From: Deltaproteobacteria bacterium
Lineage (GTDB): Bacteria; Myxococcota_A; UBA9042; PHBI01
NCBI GenBank assembly: GCA_020632715.1
Contig: JACKFA010000006.1
Location: 310,001 to 374,000 of the forward strand
Direction: 5' to 3'
Length of the DNA stretch: 64,000 nucleotides
Shown here: positions 8,715 through 17,548 of the stretch, in pieces
How positions within the stretch are numbered: the stretch's first letter is position 1
How the letters are laid out: each line of letters starts with the position of its first letter
Translations under genes and position numbers: made by a program
Notes under the pieces: generated by a model
What the model was told of the DNA's origin: nothing
The model's database searches: none
Seen by the model: the letters and a program-made list of their open reading frames with translations, nothing else

Positions 8715-10088
8715 GTGCCCCGCCCCGGTCCAGCCCTGGTCATCGTCGCCGACCGCCTCCGCCGTTGGGCGCGGTGGTGCGCGCTCGCGCTCGCGCTGCT
8801 CGCCGCCCCGGGGTCGGCCGTCGCGGCCGCGCCCGCTCAGACGCCCGCGCCCGCCGTCGGCCGCCTCCGCGTCGTCCTCGCCGGGCTCCCCGAGGGCGCC
8901 GGCTTCACCGTCGACGGGGCCCCCCGCACCGCCACCGACCCCGCCCTCGACACGCTCGCCCCCGGAAAGCACGCCGTCGCCCTCACCCTCGACGGCGTGA
9001 CCCTCGCGACCCGCGAGGTCACCATCCGCCCGGACACCACCACCTCCATCGCGCCCATCCCGGGCCCCGAAGGGAAGGGCGGCCTCTGGGTGCGCCTCCC
9101 CCCCGACATCGCCGGCGCCGTCGTCGAGGTCGACCGCGAGCCCGCAGGCCCCGTCGGCGCCTGGCTCACCGGCGTCGAGCCCGGCGTCCGCCTCGTCTCC
9201 GTGCGCGCCCCCGGCTACTTCACCTTCCGCCGCAACGTCCCCGTCGAGGCCGGCCGCACCGCCCTCGTCACCGCCACCCTCGACCCCGCCGGCGAGCTCG
9301 ACGTCCGCCTCGACGACGACGACGATCCCACCCCCGCCGAGGTCCTCCTCGACGGCGCCCTCGTCGGAGAGACGCCCTGGCGCGAGCCCGTCGCCGCCGG
9401 CGAGTACCTCGTCACCGTCCGCCGCGTGAAGGACTTCACCCAGGACGAGTACGTCGCTATCGCCCAGTCCTCGACCACGACGATCGTCGCGCGCCCCTTC
9501 CGCCCCGCCAACGCCCCGTCGCGCTCGACCCGCGGCGGCTTCGCGCTCGCCCGCGGCGCGGTCGCCCTCGATCTCACGACCGGCTGGCCATTCTCCCTCT
9601 CGATGCACTTCACGGGCGGCCTCTCCGACGCCTTCGACCTCGGGCTCGGCGTCCGCTCCGCCTTCGCCACCCTCACCGAGCTCGATCTGCGCGGCCGCCT
9701 CATGTTCGCCCGCACCGCCGTCATCGGCGCGGCCCTCGTCCTCGACGTCGAGGCCGGCCTCGGCCGCGACGACCGCGACAGCTTCGCCCTCACCCCGGCG
9801 CTCGCCTTCAGCGCCCGCCTCGGCGAGCGCGTCGTCGTCTCCGCCTCCGTCGGCGCCCGCCTCTTCAGCGACCGCACCGGCCCCGCGAGCGACCCCGCGC
9901 ACGCCGACCGCGACGACGGCCTCCAGCTCCCGCTCGCCGTCGCCTGCGAGATCGTCCTCGCCGACCACTGGAACGCGCTCGTGCGGCTCGAGGGGAACCC
10001 GCTCCCCGACCCGCGCCGCCTCTACGAGCTCGACCACCTCGACAACTCCCACGTCGGCTTCGAGCTCGGCGTGACCTGGATCTTCTGA
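8715..10088 (+). CDS. Exported PEGA-type repeat protein with C-terminal beta-barrel-like domain
   Basis: 457 residues. A signal peptide (hydrophobic ~24-42 ending AVAAAP) is followed by three PEGA-like beta modules (~48-120, ~120-200, ~205-270): short units in which a charged or Pro-rich turn carries G-E-T-P-W or similar, and lines such as AGEYLVTVRRVKDF. From ~285 the pattern changes to alternating amphipathic strands (LDLTTGWPFSLSMHFTGG; FDLGLGVRSAFATL) and the chain ends in aromatic Phe (GVTWIF), the usual last residue of an outer-membrane barrel. It probably displays PEGA modules in the periplasm from an outer-membrane domain. It is first in an operon with the next four genes (24 bp, then overlaps). 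A GTG start; other starts upstream are unlikely because they would extend the signal peptide. Confidence 0.7.
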   Translation: MPRPGPALVIVADRLRRWARWCALALALLAAPGSAVAAAPAQTPAPAVGRLRVVLAGLPEGAGFTVDGAPRTATDPALDTLAPGKHAVALTLDGVTLATREVTIRPDTTTSIAPIPGPEGKGGLWVRLPPDIAGAVVEVDREPAGPVGAWLTGVEPGVRLVSVRAPGYFTFRRNVPVEAGRTALVTATLDPAGELDVRLDDDDDPTPAEVLLDGALVGETPWREPVAAGEYLVTVRRVKDFTQDEYVAIAQSSTTTIVARPFRPANAPSRSTRGGFALARGAVALDLTTGWPFSLSMHFTGGLSDAFDLGLGVRSAFATLTELDLRGRLMFARTAVIGAALVLDVEAGLGRDDRDSFALTPALAFSARLGERVVVSASVGARLFSDRTGPASDPAHADRDDGLQLPLAVACEIVLADHWNALVRLEGNPLPDPRRLYELDHLDNSHVGFELGVTWIF

Positions 10089-10112
10089 CCCTGCCCCGCC
10101 AAGGACCCCGCC

Positions 10113-10886
10113 ATGGCCAAGCCCCCCCGCGACGACCCGCCCTCGACCATCGTGGTCGACGACGATCCGCCGCCCCGCGCGCCCGAGAGGCGCCCGTCGG
10201 TCGCCGTGCAGAAGAAGGACGCCGCCGACACCCACCCGAAGCTCTTCTTCCGCTTCCTCCGCCGCAGCGTCGCCGTCACGCTCCGCCCGCGCGCCTTCTG
10301 GCGCCGCCTCGCCGAGCAGGGCGCGCCGTCCTTCGGCGAGCTCATGTGGCCGCACACGACCATCCTCTCCGCCCTCGGCGGCGTCGCGGCCCTCGTCGGC
10401 GGCGTCGCCAACGACCGCAGCGCCGGCGTCGTCGCCGCCCACGCCATCCTGACGTTCGTCGCGAGCGTCATCATGGTGGTCGGCTTCGGCTTCATCGCGC
10501 GCGTCGTGAGCGGCGCCGAGAAGGGCTCCGCCAAGATGGGCGTCGCCTTCGCGTTCGGCGTCTACGGCATGACCCCGATGCTGCTCCTCGGCGTGCTCCA
10601 CGTGGTGCCGTCGCCCCTCGTGCACACGATCGCCGGGCTCCTCGCGCTGCCGTACACGTTCTACGTCGTCGGGCTCGGCGTCGGCCCGATGCTCGCCGTC
10701 CCGGACAAGCGCGGCGCCGAGACCGCCGGCCTCCTCTGCGCCGCGGCGCTCCTCGCCTGGAGCCTCACCTCGGCCCTCGCCGCCATCCCGCTCGCGAGCG
10801 AGGCGACGCCCACGCCGCCGCCCGTGACGGCCCCCGTCGGGACCCCGCCCGCCCCAGCCCCCACCACGACCGGAGGGATCCGATGA
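10113..10886 (+). CDS. Yip1-like multi-pass inner-membrane protein
   Basis: 257 residues. A polar N-terminus (~1-45) contains STIVVDDDPPPR and is followed by an amphipathic segment with RPRAFWRRLAEQG, then five hydrophobic segments (~82-100, ~107-130, ~145-165, ~172-195, ~205-225) and a Pro/Thr-rich tail. The arrangement resembles Yip1-family bacterial membrane proteins, a family with no well-defined biochemical role. Its stop codon overlaps the next start (ATGA at 10883-10886), so the two are probably translationally coupled. Inference: an inner-membrane partner for the exported PEGA and barrel proteins of the same operon. Assignment to Yip1 rests on topology and a few motifs only. Confidence 0.6.
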   Translation: MAKPPRDDPPSTIVVDDDPPPRAPERRPSVAVQKKDAADTHPKLFFRFLRRSVAVTLRPRAFWRRLAEQGAPSFGELMWPHTTILSALGGVAALVGGVANDRSAGVVAAHAILTFVASVIMVVGFGFIARVVSGAEKGSAKMGVAFAFGVYGMTPMLLLGVLHVVPSPLVHTIAGLLALPYTFYVVGLGVGPMLAVPDKRGAETAGLLCAAALLAWSLTSALAAIPLASEATPTPPPVTAPVGTPPAPAPTTTGGIR

Positions 10887-12463
10887 GCCTTCGACCTCTC
10901 GCCGCCACGGCGCTCCTCGCCGCCGCCGCCCTCGCGGGCGACCCGGCGCGCGCCGCGGCCCCCGACCTGCCCGAGGTCGGCGACGTCGACGCGCAGCTCG
11001 CGCTCGACGTGACGCCGGTCCCCGAGGGCATGGGCGCCATCTTCGTCCCGAGCGCCACGCGCCCCGAGCTCGAGCCGGTCGTCCACGTCTTCGCCGGCGA
11101 TGCGGGCGCGGATCGCGTCGCCACCGCGCCGACCGGGCGCCGGATCCCCGTCCCCCCCGGCGCCTACGCCGTGACCGTCGGCCAGGGCCCCCCCGAGTGG
11201 CGCCCGCGCGTGACCGTCACCGTCGAGGCCGGGAAGACCGCGGTCGCGCCCGCCTTCTTCGGCGCCGTGCGCGTCCTCGCCATCGACCGCTACGACCACG
11301 CGGTCGACACTCCCTACAGCGTCGTCTCGGCCGACGGCGCGCGCGTCTACGGCCCCGAGCGCACGAGCGACAGCGCCGCCTACCGCGCGACCCGCACCTG
11401 GCTCCTGGCACCCGGTAATTATTACCTCGTCCCGGGCGGCGATCCCGACGCCCTCGACGGGCGCATCGCGTTGCCCGTCGCGGCCGGCGCGCGCCTCGCC
11501 TACCGCCTCGTCCTCGACGACGCCGAGCGCGTCGTGCGCACCGAGTTCCCCGACCGCGCGCTCGTCGCGACGGAGAGCCTGTGGCGGCTCGACTGGGTGC
11601 TCGGCGGCTCCTTCGCCTTCGACCGCGCGGAGAACGAGCTCGCCGGCTTCTCGGGCGACGCGCTCCGGCTCGGCGCGTTCACGCGGCTCGAGGTCGGCGT
11701 GGACGCGGGCGACCACCTCGGCGTCTTCAAGCTCGGGCTCGACGAGGACTTCGTCGGCCTCGAGCACGCCTTCGGGCGCGGCCTCCCGTTCCAGAAGCTC
11801 ACCGACCTCGTGACGGCCGAGATCCTCTACAACTACCGCCTCGCCGAGATCGTCGGGCCCTACGTCCGCGTCCGCGGGCGGACCTCGTTCTTCGCGACGA
11901 AGCTCTTCCCGGAGGACGACGCGACGGTGACAGTGCAGGGGCCGGACGGCGTCGCGCGCGAGACCTTCGACGTGTCGGGCGGCGACGAGCTCGGCCTCAT
12001 GGGCAGCTTCTCGCCCGCCATCGTCCAGGAGAGCGCGGGCATCGGCGTCACGGCCTGGGAGGACGACGTGCTCTCGCTGCGGCTCCGCGGCGGGGTCGCC
12101 GCGCGGCAGCAATTCTACGGCGACGGCGGGCGCTACCTGCTCTCGCACGCGGACGGCGCGATCGTGCTCCGCGAGCTCGACGACGTGTCGAAGCTCGGCG
12201 TCGAGGCGTCCGTCGGGCTCCGGCTCCGGTTCGGCTCGCTGCTCTCGATCGCGAGCTCCTTCGACGCCTTCTCGGCGTTCTCGGAGCTCGGCGGGAGCGA
12301 CGACTTCCGGCCGGTGTTCTTCTGGGACAGCGCCGCGACGCTGCGCCTCAACACGTGGGCGACGCTGGTCTACCAGATCGTCGTCCACCGCGACGACAGC
12401 CGGCTCGACGACCTGCAGATCCGGCAGTCGCTGAACCTCCGCTTCCAGGTCGCGATCTTCTAG
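10883..12463 (+). CDS. Exported outer-membrane beta-barrel-like protein
   Basis: 526 residues with a signal peptide (LAATALLAAAALAG...ARAAAP). Residues ~25-210 are two beta-sandwich-like segments. The first has PVPPGAYAVTVGQGPPEW, similar to PEGA or carboxypeptidase-regulatory-like folds. From ~225 to the end the sequence is made of alternating strands rich in aromatic and charged residues (LDWVLGGSFAFDRAENEL; LRLRGGVAARQQFYG; LNLRFQVAIF) and ends in Phe, as outer-membrane barrels do. No family can be named. It overlaps the upstream gene by four bases and is followed 11 bp later by the next gene. An AT-rich palindrome is embedded in its codons at 11414-11426 (see findings). Confidence 0.65.
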   Translation: MSLRPLAATALLAAAALAGDPARAAAPDLPEVGDVDAQLALDVTPVPEGMGAIFVPSATRPELEPVVHVFAGDAGADRVATAPTGRRIPVPPGAYAVTVGQGPPEWRPRVTVTVEAGKTAVAPAFFGAVRVLAIDRYDHAVDTPYSVVSADGARVYGPERTSDSAAYRATRTWLLAPGNYYLVPGGDPDALDGRIALPVAAGARLAYRLVLDDAERVVRTEFPDRALVATESLWRLDWVLGGSFAFDRAENELAGFSGDALRLGAFTRLEVGVDAGDHLGVFKLGLDEDFVGLEHAFGRGLPFQKLTDLVTAEILYNYRLAEIVGPYVRVRGRTSFFATKLFPEDDATVTVQGPDGVARETFDVSGGDELGLMGSFSPAIVQESAGIGVTAWEDDVLSLRLRGGVAARQQFYGDGGRYLLSHADGAIVLRELDDVSKLGVEASVGLRLRFGSLLSIASSFDAFSAFSELGGSDDFRPVFFWDSAATLRLNTWATLVYQIVVHRDDSRLDDLQIRQSLNLRFQVAIF

Positions 12464-12474
12464 GAGGGAGCGGG

Positions 12475-12899
12475 ATGAACCACGCATGGACACGGGGGGC
12501 GCCACGGCGCGCGCCGCTGCTCGCGGTCGCGGCGCTCGCGCTCGCGCTCGGCCTCGGGCTCGGGGCGCCCCAGGCGACGCTCGCCGACGACGCGGCCGAG
12601 CCCGCGCCGGCCGAGGCGCGCGTCGAGCAGGACCGGCTCGTCCTGCGCGCCCTCGGCTCGCACCCGCGGGCCGAGGAGACGCGCGGCGAGCTCGCGCGCG
12701 CGCGAGCAAGTGGCTCGACCAGGCGGAGTCGCTCGCGGCGGCGCCCGAGCCCGACGGACGGCGCGTCCGGCTCCTGCTCGACGCAGTCGAAGGCCAGCTC
12801 GTCATGGTCAAGACCTGGTACGACCGGCGCGCGGCGGAGGAGGCCGCGGGCGTGCGGCAGGCGCCGCTCGTCGAGGTCGGGCGGGGAGGTGCGCCATGA
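12475..12899 (+). CDS. Small exported protein, apparently frameshifted
   Basis: The gene starts at ATG 12475 after a GGAGGGAG ribosome site and encodes a signal peptide (LLAVAALALALGLGLGAPQATLA). The frame breaks at the (CG)6 tract 12693-12704. Coding resumes in the frame one base back with SKWLDQAESLAAAPEPDGRR and runs to TGA 12897-12899, which overlaps the next ATG. Removing one CG unit, or adding one base, restores a ~140-residue protein. The repaired mature part is a helical, charged ~110-residue chain (LLLDAVEGQLVMVKTWYDRRAAEE) with no recognised domain. The preserved ATGA coupling and normal codon bias on both sides suggest a recent slip or a sequence error rather than an old pseudogene. 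Confidence 0.6.
12693..12704. repeat. (CG)6 tract at a frame break
   Basis: Twelve alternating C/G bases at the point where the exported-protein frame is lost. Long CG runs are prone to polymerase slippage and to sequencing error. Confidence 0.7.
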
Positions 12900-15695
12900 G
12901 CGAGGGGTGGCGAGCGCTGGCGGTCGCCGGGGCGGCCGTCGCCATGGCGGCGTGCGCGTCCGGGCCGCGGCCGGCGGTGATGGCGGAGGCGGACGCGGCG
13001 CTCGCGGCGGCGGCGCGGACGGATCTGCCGACGACGCAGCGGACGCTCGTCGAGGAGGCGCGGTGGCACCGCGAGGAGGCCGCGCGGGCCTACGCGCGCG
13101 ACGACCTCGAGGCGGCGGAGCTCCACGGCTACCTCGCCCTCCAGAAGGTTCAGACCGCCGACAACGTGGACGTCGGGCTCGAGCGGCGGGCGCTGCTCGC
13201 GGTCGGGGCGCCGCGGGTCGAGGCGTCCGCGCCGACCGAGGCGACGGGGACCGAGCCGGCCGCGGAGGCAGGCGGGAGCGACGCGAGCGCGGCGTCGGCG
13301 GGCGGCGGGGCCGGCGGCGGCTCGGAGGCGACGCTGCTCGGGCCGCCCACGCCCGGCGGGGAGCTCCGGGCGACGGCGGCGACGGTCGACGACGCCATCC
13401 ACGCGGCCGAGGACGCGCGCTCGGCGGTGCTGATGCTCCGCGGCGCCGGGGACCCGCGGATGGCCGAGGGGGACGACAAGCTCGACCTCGCGCGGCGCGC
13501 GCGGGAGAGCGGCTTCTTCGAGCGGGCGCACGCGAAGGCGCGGGAGGCGCTCTTCGTGTACTACGTGATCCGGCTCGCGCCGCCGGCGGCGCCGTTCTCC
13601 CGCGGTGGCGCGGCGGGGACGCTGATGGCGCCTGCGTCCACGGCGGCGGGCGCCGCGACCGGCGAGGGGCTCGGCGCGGACGGGAGGAAGCTGCTCGCGA
13701 AGCTCGACGCGACCGCGACGAGGCTCGAGAGCGAGGGGCTCGTGACGTACTGTCCGGCGTCGTCGGCGGCGCTCGGGGCGCTGCTCGCGAAGGCGCGGGC
13801 GGCGGCCGGGGAGGGCGACGGCGTCGCGGCGCAAGCGTACCTCGACGAGGGGAAGGAGGCGGCCGCGACCTGCGACAAGGCGCTCGCCGCGAAGGCGAAG
13901 GCGATCGCGGCCGAGGCGCGGGCGCTCCGGAAGGACGCGGGCGCGAAGGCGGGGAGCGCGCGCGCGGCGGCCGTCGGGCGGGCGCTCGACGACGCCGAGG
14001 ACGCGGCGGGGCGCGGCGCCCTGAAGGAGGCCGAGGACGCGCTCGAGACGGCCCGGGCGATGCTCGCGACGCCGAGCGAGGTCATGACGCCGGAGGGGCC
14101 CGAGAAGGCGGCGGCGGAGGAGGCGCCCGCGAAGCCAGCGGAGGAGGCGCCCGCGAGGCCGGCGGAGGAGCCGACGGAGCCCGCGACGCTCGTGGTCCCG
14201 AAGGAGACGAAGGCCGTCGAGGAGCCGGAGCCCGAGCCGGAGCCGGAGCCCGAGCCGAAACCTGAGGAGCCGCCCCCCGCGCCCGCCCCCGAGCCGAAGA
14301 AGGCCGAGCCGGAGCCGAAGCAGGTGGCGCCGCCGCCGGCGAAGGTGGAGCCGCCGCCGGCGAAGGTGGAGCCGCCGCCGGCGAAGGTGGAGCCGCCGCC
14401 GGCGAAGGTGGAGCCGCCGCCCGCGAAGGTCGAGCCCACGAAGGTCGAGCCGCCGCCGCTCCCGAAGGTCGAGGAGAAGGCGAAGGAGCCCGAGAAGGCG
14501 AGGGAGCCCGAGAAGGCGACGGAGCCCGAGAAAGCGAAGGAGCTGCCGCCGCTCCCGGAGGTCCCGAAGGAGGGCAAGGCGTCCGGCGCGTCGCCGGCGG
14601 AGGTCGCGCGCGGCGGCGGCGCGGGAGCTGCGCTGCCGGTGCCGCGGTCGGCGGCGCGGCGGCAGGCGCGAGCGGCCGCGACCCAGGACCCACCGCGACG
14701 CCGCCGGGCGGCGAGGAGAAGCCGGCGCCGGTCGTCGCGTCCTCGGGCGGCTTCGACCCGGCCTGGGTGGACCTCCGCGGGAGGCGGAGATCACGGTGAC
14801 CACGCGCGCCTGGGCCGAGCCGAAGGCGACCGACGCGCCGCCGCGCCGCGCGCCGGTCGTGCGCTGGGGCGAGCTCGTCGGGGCCGTCGTCGTGAGCGAC
14901 GCGCCGAGCCCCGCGGTGGAGACCCCGGCGCCGACGCCCGCGCCCGCCACCCCGGACCCGGAGCCCGCGCCGGCCACGCCGGAGCCCGCGCCGGCCACGC
15001 CGGAGCCCGCGCCCGCCACGCCGGAGCCCGCGCCCACCGCGGTCGAGCCCGCGCCGAGCCCGGCCGTCACCCCGGAGCCCGTCACCCCCGCGCCGGCGCC
15101 TGAGCCCGTCACCCCCGCGGTCGTCGCGCCCCCGACCACGCGCGACGAGGCCCGCGCCCGCGTCACCGCCGCCAAGACCCGCTACGACGCCGCCCGCGCC
15201 TCGCACACCCAGCTCGCCGCCGCCTCCCGCGCGCGCGCGCGTGGACCTCGCGCCGCGCCGACCTCCGCCTCCGCGCCGCCGACCGCCTCATCGAGCAGCG
15301 CGACGCCGCCGTGAAGCGCGCCGCCACCTCGCTGACCGACGCCCAGGCCGACCTCGCCGCCGCCCGCGCGAAGGCCGCCGAGGAGATCGCGCTCGCCGCC
15401 TCCCTCGCGGACCCGAAGGAGGCCGCCCGGCACGAGCGCGCGCCGCCCGCGCCGCCACGGCCGCCGCGAAGCGCTACGAGGCGCGCGTCGCCTACGCGAG
15501 AAGGTGCTCGCCGCCGCCACGACGCGCCGCGACGCCGCCGTCGCGACCGGCGCCGAGCGCGCCGCCGCCGCGAAGACTGCCGCGACCACCGCCGCCGGCG
15601 CCGCCGCGGCCACCGCCACCGCCGCCGACGCGGTCTCCACGACGCGCGCCGCCTGGCAGGCCGCCCGCAAGGTCCTCGCCGACATGCCGCGCTGA
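12896..15695 (+). CDS. Long Pro/Ala-rich periplasm-spanning lipoprotein (multiple apparent frameshifts)
   Basis: Starts at ATG 12896 (ATGA overlap). A lipobox (AMAAC, Cys ~20) marks a lipoprotein. Residues ~28-90 are helical (RTLVEEARWHREEAARAYARDD), like the DUF4398 modules found before OmpA-type domains. A charged helical region follows, then a Pro-rich rod with EPEPEPEPEP and PPPAKVE repeats (14333-14434), breaking near 14.62 kb. Coding continues in other frames: AAVGGAAAGASG to AWVDLRG (frame break ~14.78 kb), TTRAWAEPKATD through PATPEPA repeats, break at (CG)7 near 15.24 kb, RLIEQRDAAVKRAATSL, breaks near 15.44 and 15.50 kb, then REKVLAAATTRRDAA to the stop at 15695. The repaired chain would be ~930 residues. 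Each break behaves as one missing base. TonB-like Pro rods span the periplasm, so a link between membranes is the inferred role. Confidence 0.55.
14333..14434 (+). repeat. 21-bp tandem repeat encoding PPPAKVE
   Basis: About four and a half near-identical 21-bp units (phase GCGAAGGTGGAGCCGCCGCC) in the lipoprotein gene. The last units drift in sequence. Repeat-number change would alter rod length without breaking the frame. Confidence 0.85.
14961..15044 (+). repeat. 21-bp tandem repeat encoding EPAPATP
   Basis: Four 21-bp units starting GAGCCCGCGCCGGCCACGCC, in the second Pro-rich segment of the lipoprotein gene. Confidence 0.8.
15228..15241. repeat. (CG)7 tract at a frame break
   Basis: Fourteen alternating C/G bases. 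The lipoprotein frame changes here, from the frame reading LAAASRARA to that reading WTSRRADLRLRAAD. Confidence 0.7.
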
Positions 15696-15705
15696 CCCCT
15701 GCCGC

Positions 15706-17505
15706 TCAGCCGAGCCGCGCCAGCGCCTCGCCGAGGTTCTGCCGCGCCCGCGCCTCGAGCAGCTCCCGGAAGACCGGCGTCCGGTAGATCGCGTCCCGCG
15801 CGAGGAACCCCTCGAGCACCGCCCGCCGCCCCGCCTTCCACGCCCCGTCCGGGGCGAAGGCGTACTCGGCGCGCACCCCGGCGTCGTACGCCGCGAACGT
15901 CGCCGGCCCCGCCCCGAGCACGGCCAGATCGATGTCGAGGACCAACGCCACGTCGGAGATCCCGTCACCGCCGCCGTCGCCGCCCCCCGCGTGCGCCGTC
16001 GCCTCGATCATCCGCACCACGCGCGCCACGACGCCCTCCTCGGCCCCCGCCCCGCGCAGGAGGTCCGCCGCCCAGGCCGCGCTCTTCGCCTCGTTCTCCC
16101 CGGCCCCCGCCCGCGCGTCGTAGACCGCGTCGTGGAGCCACACCGCGAACGCCACCTCCGCCGGCCGCGCCGCGAGGTCCGCCACCGCCTCCGCCGCCCG
16201 CAGGCTCGCGTCGAGGTGCGCGAGCCCGTGGTACGCCCGCCCGGGCCGCCCCCACGCGTCGAGCACCGCCGCGAGCGCCCCGCTCGGCGGCGTGAGCCCG
16301 AGCCCGTCCCAGGCCTCCCGCCAGCGCGCCTCGAGCCCGCGCCCGCGCGCTCGCGCGCTCTCCTTCGTCGCCCCCTCGTGGGGCCGCCACGAGAAGCGCG
16401 GGTGCGCCGCCCCGTCGAGCGCCTCCCCGACGAGCCGCCCGAGCACCGGCGCGAACTTGAACCCGTGCCCCGAGCCGCCGGTCGCGACCACGAGCCCGGC
16501 CACGTCCGGGCTCCGGTCGATGAGGAAGTCGCCGTCGAACGTGTCGCAGTAGAGGCAGAGCCGCGTCGCCACGAGCGGCGCCCCCGCGAGCCCCGGCAGC
16601 CGCTCACGCAGGAAGCGCCGCGCCGCGAGCAGCATGTGCACCGGCACCTCGCGCGGCGCGTCGGGGTCGCAAGGCACGCCCTCGCCGTGGTTCGCGAGCT
16701 TCACGATCCCGTCCGCGGTCACCGGGAAGCCGTACCAGCCGGTGCGCCCGATGTCCGCCGCCCACGCGAGGAAGCGCGGCGGCGCGAACGCCTCGGCATC
16801 GGCCGGGCGCAGGTGGAAGACCGACTGCCCGACCGTCTCGAAGCGGTCGGCCAGCGCCGGCACGAGCTTCGGCGTCCACGCCCCCGCGGCGACCACGACC
16901 GTCGCCGCCGCGATCCGCTCGCCCCCCTCGAGGAGCACGCCCGTGACGCGCCCGTCGGCCTCGTCGATCGCCGCGACCCGCTCCCCCTCGCGCAGCACCA
17001 CCCCGGCCGCCACCGCCTCGGCCACGAGCCGCGCGACGACCTCGCCGCTCTCCGTCCACCCGACCCGCGGGTTCACGTAGCCGTCGACGAAGCCGCCCTC
17101 GCCCCACGCCGGGAAGCGCCGCGCGATCGCGCCCGCGTCGAGCCGCTCCGGCACCGCCCCGCGCGCCTCGAGCGCCGCGAAGCTGTCGCCCTCGTAGGTG
17201 CCCGGCGCCATCGGCGTCGTCGAGAGCACCGTCCACCCCGAGAAGTGCACGAGCGGCCGCGGGAGCGTCGCGTTCCAGCGCGCCCAGAGCGGCAGCGCCT
17301 CCGCCATGAGCCCGGTGTAGAGCGCGTCGTGCCCGTAGTCGCCGCGAACGAGCTTCGACACGTCCGTCGACGCCGCGAGCGGGTGCGGCACCGGCCCCGG
17401 GTCGACCAGCGTCACCGCGTGCCCGCGCGCCCGCAGCTCCTTCGCGGCCGCCACCCCGAACACGCCGGCCCCGATCACGACGGCCTCTTTGTTGCGATGC
17501 GGCAT
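15706..17505 (-). CDS. FAD-dependent sarcosine/amino-acid oxidase fused to an HD-superfamily phosphohydrolase
   Basis: 599 residues. Residues ~5-375 are a DAO-family flavoprotein of the monomeric sarcosine oxidase type. It has the dinucleotide site VVIGAGVFGVAAAKELRARG, then Cys317 in CLYCDTFDGDFLID, the position where FAD is covalently bound in that family, and the C-terminal ATGGSGHGFKFAP. Expected chemistry: oxidation of a secondary or N-methyl amine with release of peroxide. Residues ~390-599 match the COG4339 HD-type predicted metal-dependent phosphohydrolases: YHGLAH, WLHDAVYD (near 457), ENEAKSA, DIDLAVLG, VRAEYAFAPD and FLARDAIYRTPVF. Both halves keep their key residues. I know of no standard fusion of this kind, and the coupling of reactions is unclear. 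The gene converges with the lipoprotein gene, 10 bp apart. Confidence 0.85.
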   Translation of the reverse strand: MPHRNKEAVVIGAGVFGVAAAKELRARGHAVTLVDPGPVPHPLAASTDVSKLVRGDYGHDALYTGLMAEALPLWARWNATLPRPLVHFSGWTVLSTTPMAPGTYEGDSFAALEARGAVPERLDAGAIARRFPAWGEGGFVDGYVNPRVGWTESGEVVARLVAEAVAAGVVLREGERVAAIDEADGRVTGVLLEGGERIAAATVVVAAGAWTPKLVPALADRFETVGQSVFHLRPADAEAFAPPRFLAWAADIGRTGWYGFPVTADGIVKLANHGEGVPCDPDAPREVPVHMLLAARRFLRERLPGLAGAPLVATRLCLYCDTFDGDFLIDRSPDVAGLVVATGGSGHGFKFAPVLGRLVGEALDGAAHPRFSWRPHEGATKESARARGRGLEARWREAWDGLGLTPPSGALAAVLDAWGRPGRAYHGLAHLDASLRAAEAVADLAARPAEVAFAVWLHDAVYDARAGAGENEAKSAAWAADLLRGAGAEEGVVARVVRMIEATAHAGGGDGGGDGISDVALVLDIDLAVLGAGPATFAAYDAGVRAEYAFAPDGAWKAGRRAVLEGFLARDAIYRTPVFRELLEARARQNLGEALARLG

Positions 17506-17548
17506 GCCGGATTCCTCAGTGGATGTCGAGAGATGCGGCCGTGACGGG

